64,000 nt of DNA from Onchocerca lupi (taxonomy: Eukaryota; Nematoda; Chromadorea; Rhabditida; Onchocercidae). Both the position numbers and the translations under genes were made by a program. Numbering within the stretch: position 1 is the first letter of the stretch; every line of letters starts with the position of its first letter. Shown in pieces: positions 51,911-63,699 of this stretch. The notes below the pieces were generated by a model that was not told where the DNA came from, made no database searches, and saw only the letters and a list, made by a program, of their open reading frames with translations. The stretch is from positions 1 through 64,000 of the forward strand of contig JAOVVO010000447.1 of the NCBI GenBank assembly GCA_028564675.1, in the 5' to 3' direction.

Positions 51911-54900
51911 CTACCCGAGATTTGCCTTATATAGTTATTGGGATCGTGATTTTTAGTGGATTAGCAATCAGTCTAAATTACAAATAGTATTACCTATTGT
52001 TATCTATTGTCTATTGTCTATTAATTTGTTATTTTCTTATGCATATCTCATTAATAACAATTATATTTCTAATAACTATCATTTTATCCGATTACAATGA
52101 AAATTATTATTATGAAAATATTATATTAAACTATTATTTTCTTTTGAATGTAATAAAACTGTATTAACTTTATTTTCCAATATTATTTTTTTCTAATCGA
52201 TATTTTTTTGTTTCCATTTTTTAATTTCGAATTTGTAAATTTCGATTTCACTGAAAAAACAAAAAAATATATATGTGAATTTAAAAATAATAAAAATAAC
52301 ATATAATTCGTAATTCAAAGCATAAGACTTATTTAAAATTTATTTTTATTTTCTCGTAAATTTGCAATCATGAAATTTTATATTAAAATAAAAAAATCGT
52401 TAAAATTTCTTTTTTTTTTTTTTAAATCATTAAATAAATTTTAAACCCTTTACTACAAAAATTGTTAACAATCCTTCGGAACATTGACAATAGTAAGAAG
52501 TACAGCAAAAACTTTTTAAAAAAAAAAAAGCAGTATTTAATTTAAAAGTTTTAAGAAAAAAATAATCATTAAGCGGAAAATTGAAAATTGAATCGTTTTC
52601 AAATCGATCGTATTTCCGCTTAACTTTCATGTACGAAACAATCTATTGTAGGTATTCAATGATAAATGAGAAAATTATCAAATAACGAATAAATTTTATC
52701 ATTGAATCATAAAATTTAATCAATTTACGGCAGATTTTTTCGTTTAACGAATAAATTCAATGTTTATAATATAAGTTTCAAGAAGCAAATTTTCAGTAAA
52801 ATTAAGATGATGTGTTAAATTTGCTTAAATTCACTTGTTAATTAGTATTAATTGCTAATATCTACATTTACATTTCTCATTAGCTTGCTAAACATTTTAA
52901 TAATTCAAAGTTATTCGATGCAATTTATCATTTATATTATTTCATCGAAAAAAAAAAAAGTCATAAAGTTTTCATTGTTTTTTAATGCTTTTTTATAAAT
53001 TTTCACGATTAATTCATTCAAAATTCTAATTTATAAACTTTACGTTTCTTTTACGAAATTTCAAATTAATTCACCCAAAATTTTAAAATAATAAACTTCT
53101 TGTTTATTTATTTACTTCCTTTTGAAGACAGACTAGCCAAGGTGAAAGAACTCAAAAACTCCAGTCGATGGATTAAAATATATGATTAAAATCTTAATTA
53201 TCGTTAGCGTTTTAAAATTTTGTGGCAAAGATTAATTAATATGACTGATATTTCTGACATTATTGACACTTAAGTAAGAATTTTATTAATTAAATAAAAT
53301 TCCAATTTTTGAATGAAATTGAAATTTCATTCAACTGATAAAATTCATGCTTCTTTAAGACATTTTTTATGCTTGCAAATTCCTTATTTTTTCTCGATAT
53401 CCCTTCAATTTGCTAGATTAGTTTACAAATTTGATTATTTCTTGGCTCTCTCAAAAAAGAGCCAGGAAGAGAATTGTTTCCGAACAAAATACATATTTCC
53501 ATTTTACTAAATGTAATTTTAATTATTTTTCAAGGAAATAGCAATTTAATTATAATTTTAATAATTTGACGATAATTTTGCATTGTTATCTAAAGTATAA
53601 AATTAATCTCGAGATATCAATATCAAACAATTAAAAGATTATTGATCTTTTTTTTTTTTCTTTTCTTGTTAATCATATATTTCGAATTGATGCTTAAATC
53701 GCAAAAATGAATTTTTTCAAAGGAAGAAGACTTATTTATTCAATTCTTCAACTTCAACTTCATTTCTTTCTCGAAGGTAAACTGGTCATGAAAGATATTC
53801 TGCTATTACAATAACAATAATTATTTATTCACTATAGTTATAATTTTATTTTACTTAATTCTGATTTGTCATCATTTCATTTATTATTTTATTGATAGTT
53901 TACTCCAATCAATAATTTGAATTAGTTTTATTTGTTTAAGAAATTTAAACAAATCGAATTAATTGTTTGCAAAATTGTTTACCAACTTTTTTCCATGTTA
54001 AAAGAAAAAAAAAAAAAGGAAAGAAAAAAAAAATGATAGTTTAACTGTGAAAAGTGCTATTAGAATAACAAATATTTTACTAACATGTTAATTACTAAAA
54101 ACAATAATTATTTTACCTGTTTTAGTTATAAATTTTCTTTACCTAATTCTCATTTATTTTCAATTCTATTTACTATTTTATAAAAATTATAAATAACAAA
54201 AAAAAAAAAACTGGTCCTAATCGTAATCTCGTATATAACTGGATGAATTGTTCATAACAAAATGATATAAATATTGTTAAATTTCTTGTTTTTTTTTTTC
54301 CTTTTTTTGTCCTTTTTTTTTTCTTTTTTTTTAGATGAAGTTTTTATTGTCATTGTTAGTAAACATAAAAACGAATAATTTTTAATTTCAACTTTATTTT
54401 GTTTCATTTTTTCATTAGTTATATTGATTTCTATGCATCATTTTATCGATTTTTTTGTACGCTAGTTGAATTTGTTTCAAACTTTTCATCATCAATGATT
54501 TTATTCATTATTTAGAGATTAAAGAAAAAAAAAAAAAAAAAGAAGCGGCTAAAAATTTTTGGAGCGAAAATTTCGTCAAAAACTTCTCCAAAAGTCTTTT
54601 TTCTTCTTTACACTAAATCACTAATTTGTTGTAAAATTTAAGGGTGATTAGAAATTAATCGAGAAATTATCATTCTTAATTTCATGTAGTTAATCACAAG
54701 GGACGAATTATCCAAGGCGGCAACTTTTTTAGATGTTGTAATCATCATCAATTATCTTCATTGGCATCATTATCATTATCATCATTATCACTATCATTAC
54801 CGTCCAAACTAGCTTATTGATATTTAATTTGATCCAGTCGTTAGTGATAATAAGATCTTGCAGATATGCATCAAGTGATTTTGTTCATTTCTCATTACAT

Positions 54901-55287
54901 TCAATTACTATTATTATTTTTTTTTTTTTGAAATTTAAGTATTTTTTGATATTTGTTGATTGTAAATGATAAGAACTTAGTATAGTGACATAATAATGTA
55001 ATTAATACAATTAAATGAATACAACTATCATCCAAGCATTGTTAGTAATATTGAAAACAATCCAGTAAATATTAAATCAATCCCAAGTAATTTAATTAAT
55101 TTATCCAATTTCCTCCTTACCATCTTATTGATATTACAACAAATAACTAATTAAATATGCGAACTTTTCATTTCTTCAAAATTCATTTCGAAACTGTCCC
55201 ACCCTATGATTTCAAATCCCTTTTTGAAAAGTAAACTTACTGATAATCTGATAAATGAAGGAAATTGAACAATTTCAATCGTTCACT

Positions 55288-55288
<1 letters not shown>
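51911..55288. other. Noncoding AT-rich stretch
   Basis: No exon, tRNA or rRNA recognised. It contains poly(A)/(T) tracts and a degenerate CAT/ATC trinucleotide tract at about 54745-54800. Confidence 0.55.

Positions 55289-55335
<47 letters not shown>
55289..55335. repeat. 47-nt poly(T) tract
   Basis: An uninterrupted T run, the longest homopolymer in the window. Its true length in the genome is doubtful because sequencing slips on such runs. Confidence 0.9.
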
Positions 55336-55340
<5 letters not shown>

Positions 55341-55569
55341 ACAAAGAAAAGTATTAAACTGTTATTCCTACTAAGGTTGGAAGAAGAAGAAGAAGAGAGT
55401 CCTGGCTATTATCTATAAATGATAAATAGCTGATAATGATTGATCATATAACAACTATACATCAATGAATGAATATACATCTATACATCAACTATACATC
55501 TATAAATCAGGAAAAAAACCAAAATTTTGTCATTATTTATCAAAATGTTCATTTCCCTTTTACCTTTCT

Positions 55570-55573
55570 CCCT

Positions 55574-55611
<38 letters not shown>

Positions 55612-55612
55612 T
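55570..55612. repeat. (CT)n / CCCT microsatellite
   Basis: CCCTCCCTCCC leads into a (TC)n run and ends CCCTTTCTC. Its translation (Ser-Leu repeats) gives spurious open frames in several phases. Confidence 0.9.
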
Positions 55613-57504
55613 TCTCATACCGCTTTTTTTCCCCTAATTTTACTTACTTTTGTTAGCCACCTTTCTTCCTTTTACTTTTTGCCGATTTGCACTTCTTTCA
55701 TTTCATTTTCAAAACTTGAATCGAAATACACCAATACTTTCTGCACAATTTTTTTTATTTTAATTTCTATTTTTGTATTTCTCTTTATTTTCGAACTCAC
55801 CAGTATGCAATTTGTAACATTATCATTATTTAAATCATTACAAAAATGACCATTATTAGGTTGTGATAATTATCAAAATTCCATTTTAATTACTTGATAC
55901 AACTGAAATGTCTTTTATTTCCTAGCATTTTTCCCCTTTTCTTTTTTTTTTTAAATTTGAAATAGCAGCAAGTAATCACTAATATAATTTTAAAAAAAAA
56001 AAAAAAAGTAGTTTATTGTTTCAGGAATAGATTTTGTTGAAATAAAAATAGGATATAATTTGGAAGAAATGAAATTAATTATTCCGAAATATTTCTCCAA
56101 ATAGATTTTATTCCGTTGATAATAAATTGTATTCAAATATTCTTAAAATAAATAAACAAATTAATTAATTAATATATTATCATTATCATTTGCCTTCATT
56201 TACAGCCATATTTTCGTATGGCTTTCATAATAAAAGCTTGATAATTCAATTAAATTTTTCTCAACCAATTTTTTATTAAATTAGTTTTATATCTTTTCGT
56301 TTAATTAACGTTTAATTTACATTCTTATTTAACCTACATCATTCTTAATTGTTAAATTTGAGCCAAACATAAAGAAAAATTTAAAAAAAAAAAAGAAAGA
56401 AAGAAAAATCTAGCTACAAGGATAACAACAAAAATAGTTTTTTTTTTTTTTCAAAAATCATATTTTTTTCATGAAAAAAAACAAAAAAGAAAACATTATC
56501 ACAACTCGATTAATTAACAAATTGATCAATCAATAAAATTATCCTACATTCACTAAATGCAATTATTCCTCTTCTCCATTAATTACGAAATTTAGCTTTA
56601 TAATTATTAAAAATTATGTTTGCAACAATAGTAGATGATGAAATGAAGGATTTGAATATTGAATTAAAATAATTTATATAGCTATTTAACAAAACGCATC
56701 ATATTCCTAATACATGAATATCTGTATTAATTATGTAATAAGCTTATTTACAATTATATATTTTAATATATTATTTCAATAACTCATATACTATTATAGA
56801 TTTTAATTAAATATTCCAGTAATTCATTTACATCTTTAATAATATGCATCATCTTAATATATGAATATTTGTTATTATAAATATAAATTTGTATATTATT
56901 TTAATTACAATTTCTTCGCAAACATTTTTATTTAGTGATTGTTGCTTTGGAGGTATTTTTCACTTATTTACTCTTTCGGTAAAAAAAAAGAAAAAAAAAA
57001 GAGTAAAAAGAAAACAAAAGTCGAAAACTAGGAAATCATTTCATGAAAGGTGATATTATTATTGAAGATAAAATTGACAAATCTTGTCAAGTTGTAATTT
57101 TTTTTTTTTTTTTTTATTACTAAATTTTCTCATAAGATATATTTCTCATAACACATCAAACTTTTTGATAATAATTTTGGTAGAAATAAAAAATATTTTG
57201 GTAATTTTTTTAATAAAAAAAAAATTTTTTTTTTTCAATTTAATTAATAAAAACAAATATTTTTTTCCCCCAATTATATTCATGCATTCATTTTATATAT
57301 ATTATAATAGTTATTACAGGATATTTTTTTTTCCTGAAATCTTTTTGATCAATTAATATTAAATCTTTTTCATGGTTAAAAGAATAATGCGCGAAAAAAA
57401 AAGAGAGAAATATTCATAAATTTAATTGCAAAGTTTTTGTCTATATAATTCTTTCATTCAATTAAAACAATTATATGAATTGTTATTTCAAATTATTAAA
57501 TAAT

Positions 57505-57605
57505 TACATAAATTGTCCTTTTGTTCTTTCGAAAATACCCAAAAACTTAAGCAAGCAATAATTATTACCGAATATTTATCAATTTCTCGAGAATACCCAA
57601 AAACA
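57505..57605. repeat. Dispersed direct repeat, copy 1
   Basis: About 75-100 bp sharing with copy 2 the core AAGCAATAATTATTA(C/T)CG and TTTCTCGAGAATACCCAAAA. A related GAAAATACCCAAAAAC sits 58 bp before the GAGAATACCCAAAAAC (57531 and 57589), so the unit may itself be an old tandem pair. Copy 2 lies about 370 bp downstream. Confidence 0.7.
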
Positions 57606-57874
57606 GTTATCATCAGTTTGCTTTTGACAAAAATTAATTTAACTTTTCTTATTTGCACCCTATAAGCCAAAATACTTATTTAACAATTTGAAATCTTTAA
57701 TTTCCTTTTTTAACACTAAAAAAAAAAAAGAAATGCATATAAGAATTCAATTAAAGAAAAAACTTGCATAACAAGAAAGAAGAAAAAAAAAACAAGAACA
57801 AAAAATCCCAACCAGTTTTTCTTTTTTTTTCTCCCGTTGAAAAACTGAAAACAAAAAAAAAGAAAGTCGAAAGA

Positions 57875-57975
57875 ATGAAATATTTGTCATTTGTTTTTTC
57901 AAAAATACGCAAAACATTAAACAAGCAATAATTATTATCGGATTTTTGTCTTTTTCTCGAGAATACCCAAAAAGT
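57875..57975. repeat. Dispersed direct repeat, copy 2
   Basis: The diverged second copy of the 57505-57605 repeat. It has CAAAAATACGCAAAAC at 57900, the core CAAGCAATAATTATTATCGG, and TTTCTCGAGAATACCCAAAA ending near 57973. The two copies keep the internal 58-59 bp spacing, and the sequence between them is not similar. Confidence 0.7.
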
Positions 57976-59485
57976 AAATTTCCGGTTCGGTAAAGTTGAA
58001 TTTTTACTATTTAATATGTATTTTGAAAATTTTTCCAATATTTTAGTAAACTAATGAGTTGATTTTTCAAGAAACTATTTTTGCTGTCTTAGACAACAAC
58101 TGTGTACTTTTCAAAAATGAAAAAAAAAAAAAAAAAAAAAAAAACTTGGAGAAATTAGGAAGGCTATGCTTATTTCATCAATTAGTTCCAGCTGTTGTTC
58201 ATTTCATATTTATTTTGAAAAAAAAAAAGAAGGCGAATTATATGCAGCCTAAGTTCGCTCTTCCTCTGCAAAAAAAAGTTCTCATTTTCTCATTTCTTCA
58301 TTTAATTCGATACTTTTAAAAACTTTTTACTTCTTCATTTGTCTCTTTCTTTCCTTCTAATTTTTAAATAATCCGTTTTTTTTTAGTTCCATCAACCGGA
58401 CTGGGAAACTTTTTTTTTAACATTTTACAAATAAAATATGTCAATTGTATCTAGAATTATTGTATTCGAATACTGTTAAACAAAATCAATAATATTCCAT
58501 TTTTAAAAATGATTAAGAATATGAAAAAAAAAAAAAAAGAAAAACGAATTTGTAATTTCGGTGATCGTAATTTTTTTTTTCTTTTTTTAAATTTATGATA
58601 TTTTAAACTGTGTGAATTACAATAAGTTCCAAAAAAAAAAAAAAAAAAAAAAAAATTAGTTTTGATGAATTTTATGCCAAAAAGGTCAACTTTATCAAAA
58701 CTTGCTTAGCAAATGTAATTTGCATAAAAGAATGGAATTAAAGGAAGGAGAGATAAGGCAATGAATTTTAGGTGACAAAAGAATAGATGATAACCTTATC
58801 ATAATTCTTTATTTTTGGCCTATAAATTATCATTTAGCAGGAATTTTAAAATATCGCTAAAATAATTTTGACATATACATATTTTAAAAGTTATTCATTG
58901 TTTAGCAATATGTATAAAAAATCTTGAAATGTTATAAAATGTTAATATTACATTAGAATGATTTCAAAAAGCAAAAAAAAAAAAAAAGAACTTTTTGTTT
59001 GGCTTTTAGATGAAATTTTTATGAAAACTTTTTTTTTCGAATATTTGTAAAAATCTATTTTGAAAAATTCTTTTTTCGAAATCTTATTCTCTTTTTTTTT
59101 TCTTTATAATTTCTTCTATTTATTAGAAATATTATTGATATCATAATGACAACGCGATTGTAAACAATCTTGATTGATTGCTGTTCCCATAATGATGACA
59201 GTTTTATTTTTCTTTCTTTTTTTTCCTTCTTTTTTTTTTTTTTTTTAGGCGAATAAATTCATCATGATATGGTGATATTCCCTTATCATTTTTTTTTCTT
59301 GTTTTTGCTGAAAAATATGGAACATTACTGAAATACCAAACATATTTTTTCCTGTACTATAATTTCAATATCGATTAGCATTCCTTCGTTCGTTTGACTT
59401 ATAGCTTCAAACTGTTTGACGCATTTTTTATAAAAAGTTTATCATTTTTTTTTTTTGACGCAAATATAACAAAAAAAAATTTCAG
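57976..59485. other. Noncoding stretch before the right-end gene
   Basis: AT-rich with long A and T runs (e.g. 58122-58143 and 58632-58655). Probably contains the promoter of the right-end gene. No exon is seen. A TTTCAG acceptor ends at 59485. Confidence 0.5.
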
Positions 59486-59571
59486 AGTAAGTTCTTATAA
59501 TTTTATGTATTTCGAAAAAATTTCAAATCGAAATTGAATGAAAAATTAGAAAGTAGAAAAAGAAGAAGAAG

Positions 59572-61966
59572 ATGTCATCAAGAATCCAACATGTAATCAA
59601 CAATGATAATCCTGAAACTTTGCAAATATCAAAATTTTATGCAAATTATTGTAATCCAACAATTACGGCAATATCAGCAACAATAACAACATCGAAAATA
59701 ACAACAACAACAACACCAGTAACAACAACAACAACAACAACAATGACAAGATCCGCAATATCGGCACGATCGGGAAATAAACAATCAGATGCATGCATTT
59801 GCTCGAGAAATCGTAAAATTCTTCGCAAAACTTGGGGTTCAACTTTTCATCATTTATCACTTCCCGGACTGATTCATTATCCGGAATTTCATTTTATCAT
59901 ACCGATCAGTCATAAGCAATCAGCAACAACAACAAAAGATCAGTCATTTCCTGATCTTACACAGGTTTTCATTTCATAATATATCCATATATATATAACT
60001 TTATATACAATTTGGAAATAAAAAAGTGGAAATTAAGAACTAACAAGAAATTAATCAATACCAATTTATGGATAGAATGAAAATTAAAAGGCGCCTAAAA
60101 ACTTACTTTATACATAATTTTTCCATAATCTCAATTTTCACATCCAAAATATTCCCAATACTTCGGACCAAAAAAGAGAAATTTTCATGATATGTTATGA
60201 TCTAAATGATAAATTTAGCTCAAATCATGTTACACGTAAGTCAAGGTTCTCTCTACGTGAATAACCCGCTTGTGACAAAGATCAATGGTGTGATTTGATA
60301 TTTTTCAAACGAGAAAAAAAAAAAAAGAAAAGAAATCTTCTAATGTATCACAATTTAACAAGATAAATTTATCCTAAATTATGTCACACGTAAATTACGG
60401 CTCTGTACGTAAATAACCCTTCGGGACAAAGATTAGTGATGTTCGTTCGATTGAATTTCTTTATTCCTTGTTTTACGAATTTGTTGCTTTTGTTGAACAA
60501 GCAACAACAAACTCGTCATCGTAGTTTACCCGGGCGTGTCAATTTGCATTCATGCATGCATGCTGCATGCACTTCATCTACGTTTGCAGGATATGTTAGT
60601 GTGTGTATTTTTCGGAGGAAAAAAAATTGCTTCCATGTTTTTTTTTTTTGTACATAGCTTTTCTTGGGAGTAACGATTAATTTTATGAAAATTTTCTTTT
60701 GTTTTTCTTTTTTTTTTTTTATCATGATGCTAACAATTTTTCGCAAACTTTTTAGAGACCAAAATTCGGAAATTTGTTTTTCTTTTGTTTTTTTTTTTTT
60801 TAAGCGTAAACATGATTCTTCGTTTATCGTATTTTGTTTACTAACCTTTTTACGTAAAAATCAACAGGATACGCTGAGAAATAAAAAAATGTTAATTCAA
60901 TTTTTCGGAAATAATATTTAGTAGACGAGTTTTTCCATTGAAGAAATGAATATTTCCTGTCATCAAGATAATGATAAAAATATGACATGTCAGGAAATTA
61001 ATGTGTGGAATTAATTAATTAACTCTCTAAAATGATAATTGATACAACAGAGATGATATACATATATAGGTAGACGTTAATGTGATAAAGTGATTGATTG
61101 ATAAATTAATATGATAAAGTCAATTCGATGTTAGCGAAGTTAATTTTATAATTAGATTAAATGAATTGCTGTAAGAATAAGATCACGTAGAAATTTGAAT
61201 TAAATTAAAAAAAAAAAAAAGAACAAAATGAGTTAAAAAATAATTAATAACAATGTTTTTTCTTTTTTTAATTCAAATGATTTTTTTTTTTTTTTATTTT
61301 CATAGAAAATGGCGGATGGAAAACGGTCGTTACAATACAACGAAAATGCTAAACGTGTAACGGTAATCGATCGACCTGGTCAAGATAAAGTACATTTTAC
61401 GGGAGCCCGAACAAGACATAAACTTCTTGATGTACTGAAAGAATTTGTAAGTTTTTAATTAAAACTAACTTTTTTTTTTTCCTTCAAGAAACGATATTTT
61501 ATTCAAATTTTTTAATTTGAAATTAAAAAATTTCCCAAGATATATTGTTACGTTTGAAATTATTGTTTTCAAGAGAAAGTTAATTTGGAATGTAATCTTT
61601 TTGTTTTCTAAGAATTTGCAAAATTCTTCAGACCATTTTCACACCTTTCAAATGTGCTCTTTTGAATTCGTTGGAATTTCAACAATATTTTTCCCCTTTG
61701 TTTCCTTTTTTTTCTTCTGAATTCCATAAATGCCTTCAGTTTGGATTATATTATTTTTCCATTCAGCAACAGATCTTGAAAGGAATGATAAAATGATAAT
61801 ATTATCGATTTTTTAATCATATAATTATTACAATTGTAGTGAATTTAAAACAGGAAGTAAAAAAAGTTTTCTTTGTCAACCTTTATCTTATAAAATTGGT
61901 TCACTTTTTTTTTTTTTTTTTTTTTAGCTGTCACCATACATCTTTAGTTGTCCCCCACATTTGCTG
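59572..61966 (+). CDS. 5' part of an unidentified gene running off the window
   Basis: I do not recognise the product. Three candidate exons join in phase. The first is 59572-59964: 131 codons starting MSSRIQHVINND, with Thr-rich runs at residues ~43-60 and a segment CICSRNRKILRKTWGST, ending at CAG|GTTTTC. The second is 61306-61446: 47 codons including KRVTVIDRPGQDKVHF and TGARTRHKLLDVLKEF, ending at GAATTT|GTAAGT. The third, less sure, is 61928-61966: LSPYIFSCPPHLL, after a TTTTTTTAG acceptor and before GTTATT. The second exon has composition and splice sites typical of real coding DNA here. Its AAAATGGCG directly after TTTTCATAG could also be a trans-spliced start (MADGKRS...), in which case the first exon might be a separate isoform or false. 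Later exons would lie beyond 64000. No function is proposed. Confidence 0.45.
60208..60290. repeat. Diverged tandem/dispersed repeat, copy 1
   Basis: It shares with copy 2 the ordered blocks GATAAATTTA, ACACGTAA, ACGT(G/A)AATAACCC and GACAAAGAT over about 83 bp. It lies between the two main candidate exons of the right-end gene. It has no open frame of note. Confidence 0.65.
60362..60445. repeat. Diverged tandem/dispersed repeat, copy 2
   Basis: The second copy, offset about 154 bp from copy 1, with the same block order (GATAAATTTA, ACACGTAA, ACGTAAATAACCC, GACAAAGAT). An alternating purine/pyrimidine stretch, CATGCATGCATGCTGCATGC, follows at about 60551-60570. Confidence 0.65.
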
Positions 61967-63690
61967 GTTATTTCATAGTATTTGAAATCTTTTTTTTTTT
62001 TTTTTTTTTTCAAATATGAAACTTTTCTTAAATATTGACAAATTCATTTATACGAATTTTTTGAGTTTATTTTACCTCTTATATGTGAAATTCCATTTGA
62101 CCGCATAAAATAATCTTTTAACTTTAATACTTAAGTTAATTAATTGATTATTAATTGATTGAAATTTGAATTTCTTCATTGATGTCTATAGGTTTAAGAA
62201 ATGTGAAAAATTTTAATTTCATTTATATTAATTACTATTAATGTTAATATTTATTCAGTCTCAGAGACTAAATACTATTATGTTAATCTTAATATTGATT
62301 TTTTTTTTTTATTCCTATTTCGTTCCTTTCTCTTCTACCATTAAATTGCAAGATTTGAAGAGGAGAAAAAGTAATTAAAAAAGAAAAGATGAGAATTTAT
62401 GATAAAAACGTGAAAAAATGAATTGGATTAAATTTAAAAAATATAATTTTATTCAATGAATTTATTGTTAAAATTTTATTGGACTGATATATATATATAT
62501 ATATTTTTTTTCTGATTCTTAATTATTTAAGTTTTCCCTTCTTCAGTAAACACTTCTTATTTGAAAAATTTTTGATTAGATTCAAAAAAAAAAAAAGAAA
62601 AAAAAAGATGAGAGGCTCTTATCGGATCACTAATATGTCATAAATGAAGTTTAGGGAATAAATGATCATAGATCAAATTTAAATTTATTTTATTATTTGT
62701 TAGAAAAAAATTAGGAAAACATGCATGTATGATGAATAACTATCAACTATTTTGCTATTTCTCTTTCACATTTGCCTTTTATATCCGTCGAACTTTTTGA
62801 TTTATTAAGTTTATCAATTTTTGCTACACCAAATCCTCTGTTTAGTCAAACTTTTAACAAAATTTTTTTTTATAAATTTTTTTTTTTTTTTTTTTTTTTT
62901 TTTGAAAGCAGTTTTATATGATAAAAATGTGATAATAGTAAATTCCATATAGTTACTTCGTTATTCGTCGAATAATAATAATAATAATAATAATCGTATG
63001 AGATCGTTTTGTTCCTTTCTCTCATTAACACTTCGAAGAATTCATAAAATGTTGAGGAAATTTTTCATTTATCTTCATAAACTATAGTTTCATTTTCTGA
63101 AATTTAAAAAAAAAAAAAAAAAAATTAGATTTAATTTTTCCTTCTTTAAATTCTGTTTAAATAATTCATTTGTATTGCATTGTTTGGAATTATATTTATA
63201 AAAATTTTATCAGGAAAAAAAAAAGCAGCAAAAACTAATCCTAATCATTATCAAAAATGATTTCAATATTTCGTCAAAATCTCATATCTTTCATTTTAAA
63301 TGATTGATGATTTAATTCATTCTCATTTCTTGTATTTTATATTAATTGAAATTATATTTATAAGAAAATTCTTCAAATTATTCAAAAATATAGCTTTTTT
63401 TTCTAAAAAAAAAAAAAAAAAAAAAAAGAATTCAAATTTTTATAATTAATAAGAGTGAAAACTTCTCCAAACTTTTTCTTCCTTCATCTCTTATCAATTT
63501 TAAATATTTGCATTTCATTTCATTTCATTTATGCAAAATTTTAATCTAAAATATTCCAAGAATTTTATTATTAAAAATTTTTTCAAAATTATATGTGCTA
63601 TATATCAGAAAAAAAAAAAAAAAAAAAGGAAAAGGAAAAGATGTCATTTTGTTAAAATTCATTTGCATTGTTAAGAAAATTTGATAAAAA
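61967..63690. other. Probable intron of the right-end gene
   Basis: AT-rich, with poly(T) (62878-62903), an (AAT)n run at about 62971-62994 and an (AT)n run near 62488-62503. No further exon was found. Confidence 0.5.
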
Positions 63691-63699
63691 GAAATTTAT

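Noticed and set aside
51705..51960. Considered as a tRNA or bacterial-derived (endosymbiont) insertion
   Set aside because: No cloverleaf or anticodon arm can be drawn and no bacterial reading frame is present; retained only as an unexplained island.
55465..55849. Overlapping Ser-Leu-rich open frames on the + strand
   Set aside because: Produced by the (CT)n microsatellite at 55570-55612 and surrounding pyrimidine-rich DNA.
57589..57604. TTCTCGAGAA considered as a heat-shock element
   Set aside because: The half-sites are spaced by four bases instead of two, so it does not fit the nTTCnnGAAn rule.
59646..59860. Val/Leu-rich minus-strand frames opposite the Thr-rich exon
   Set aside because: Complement of the ACA repeats; no other coding signal.
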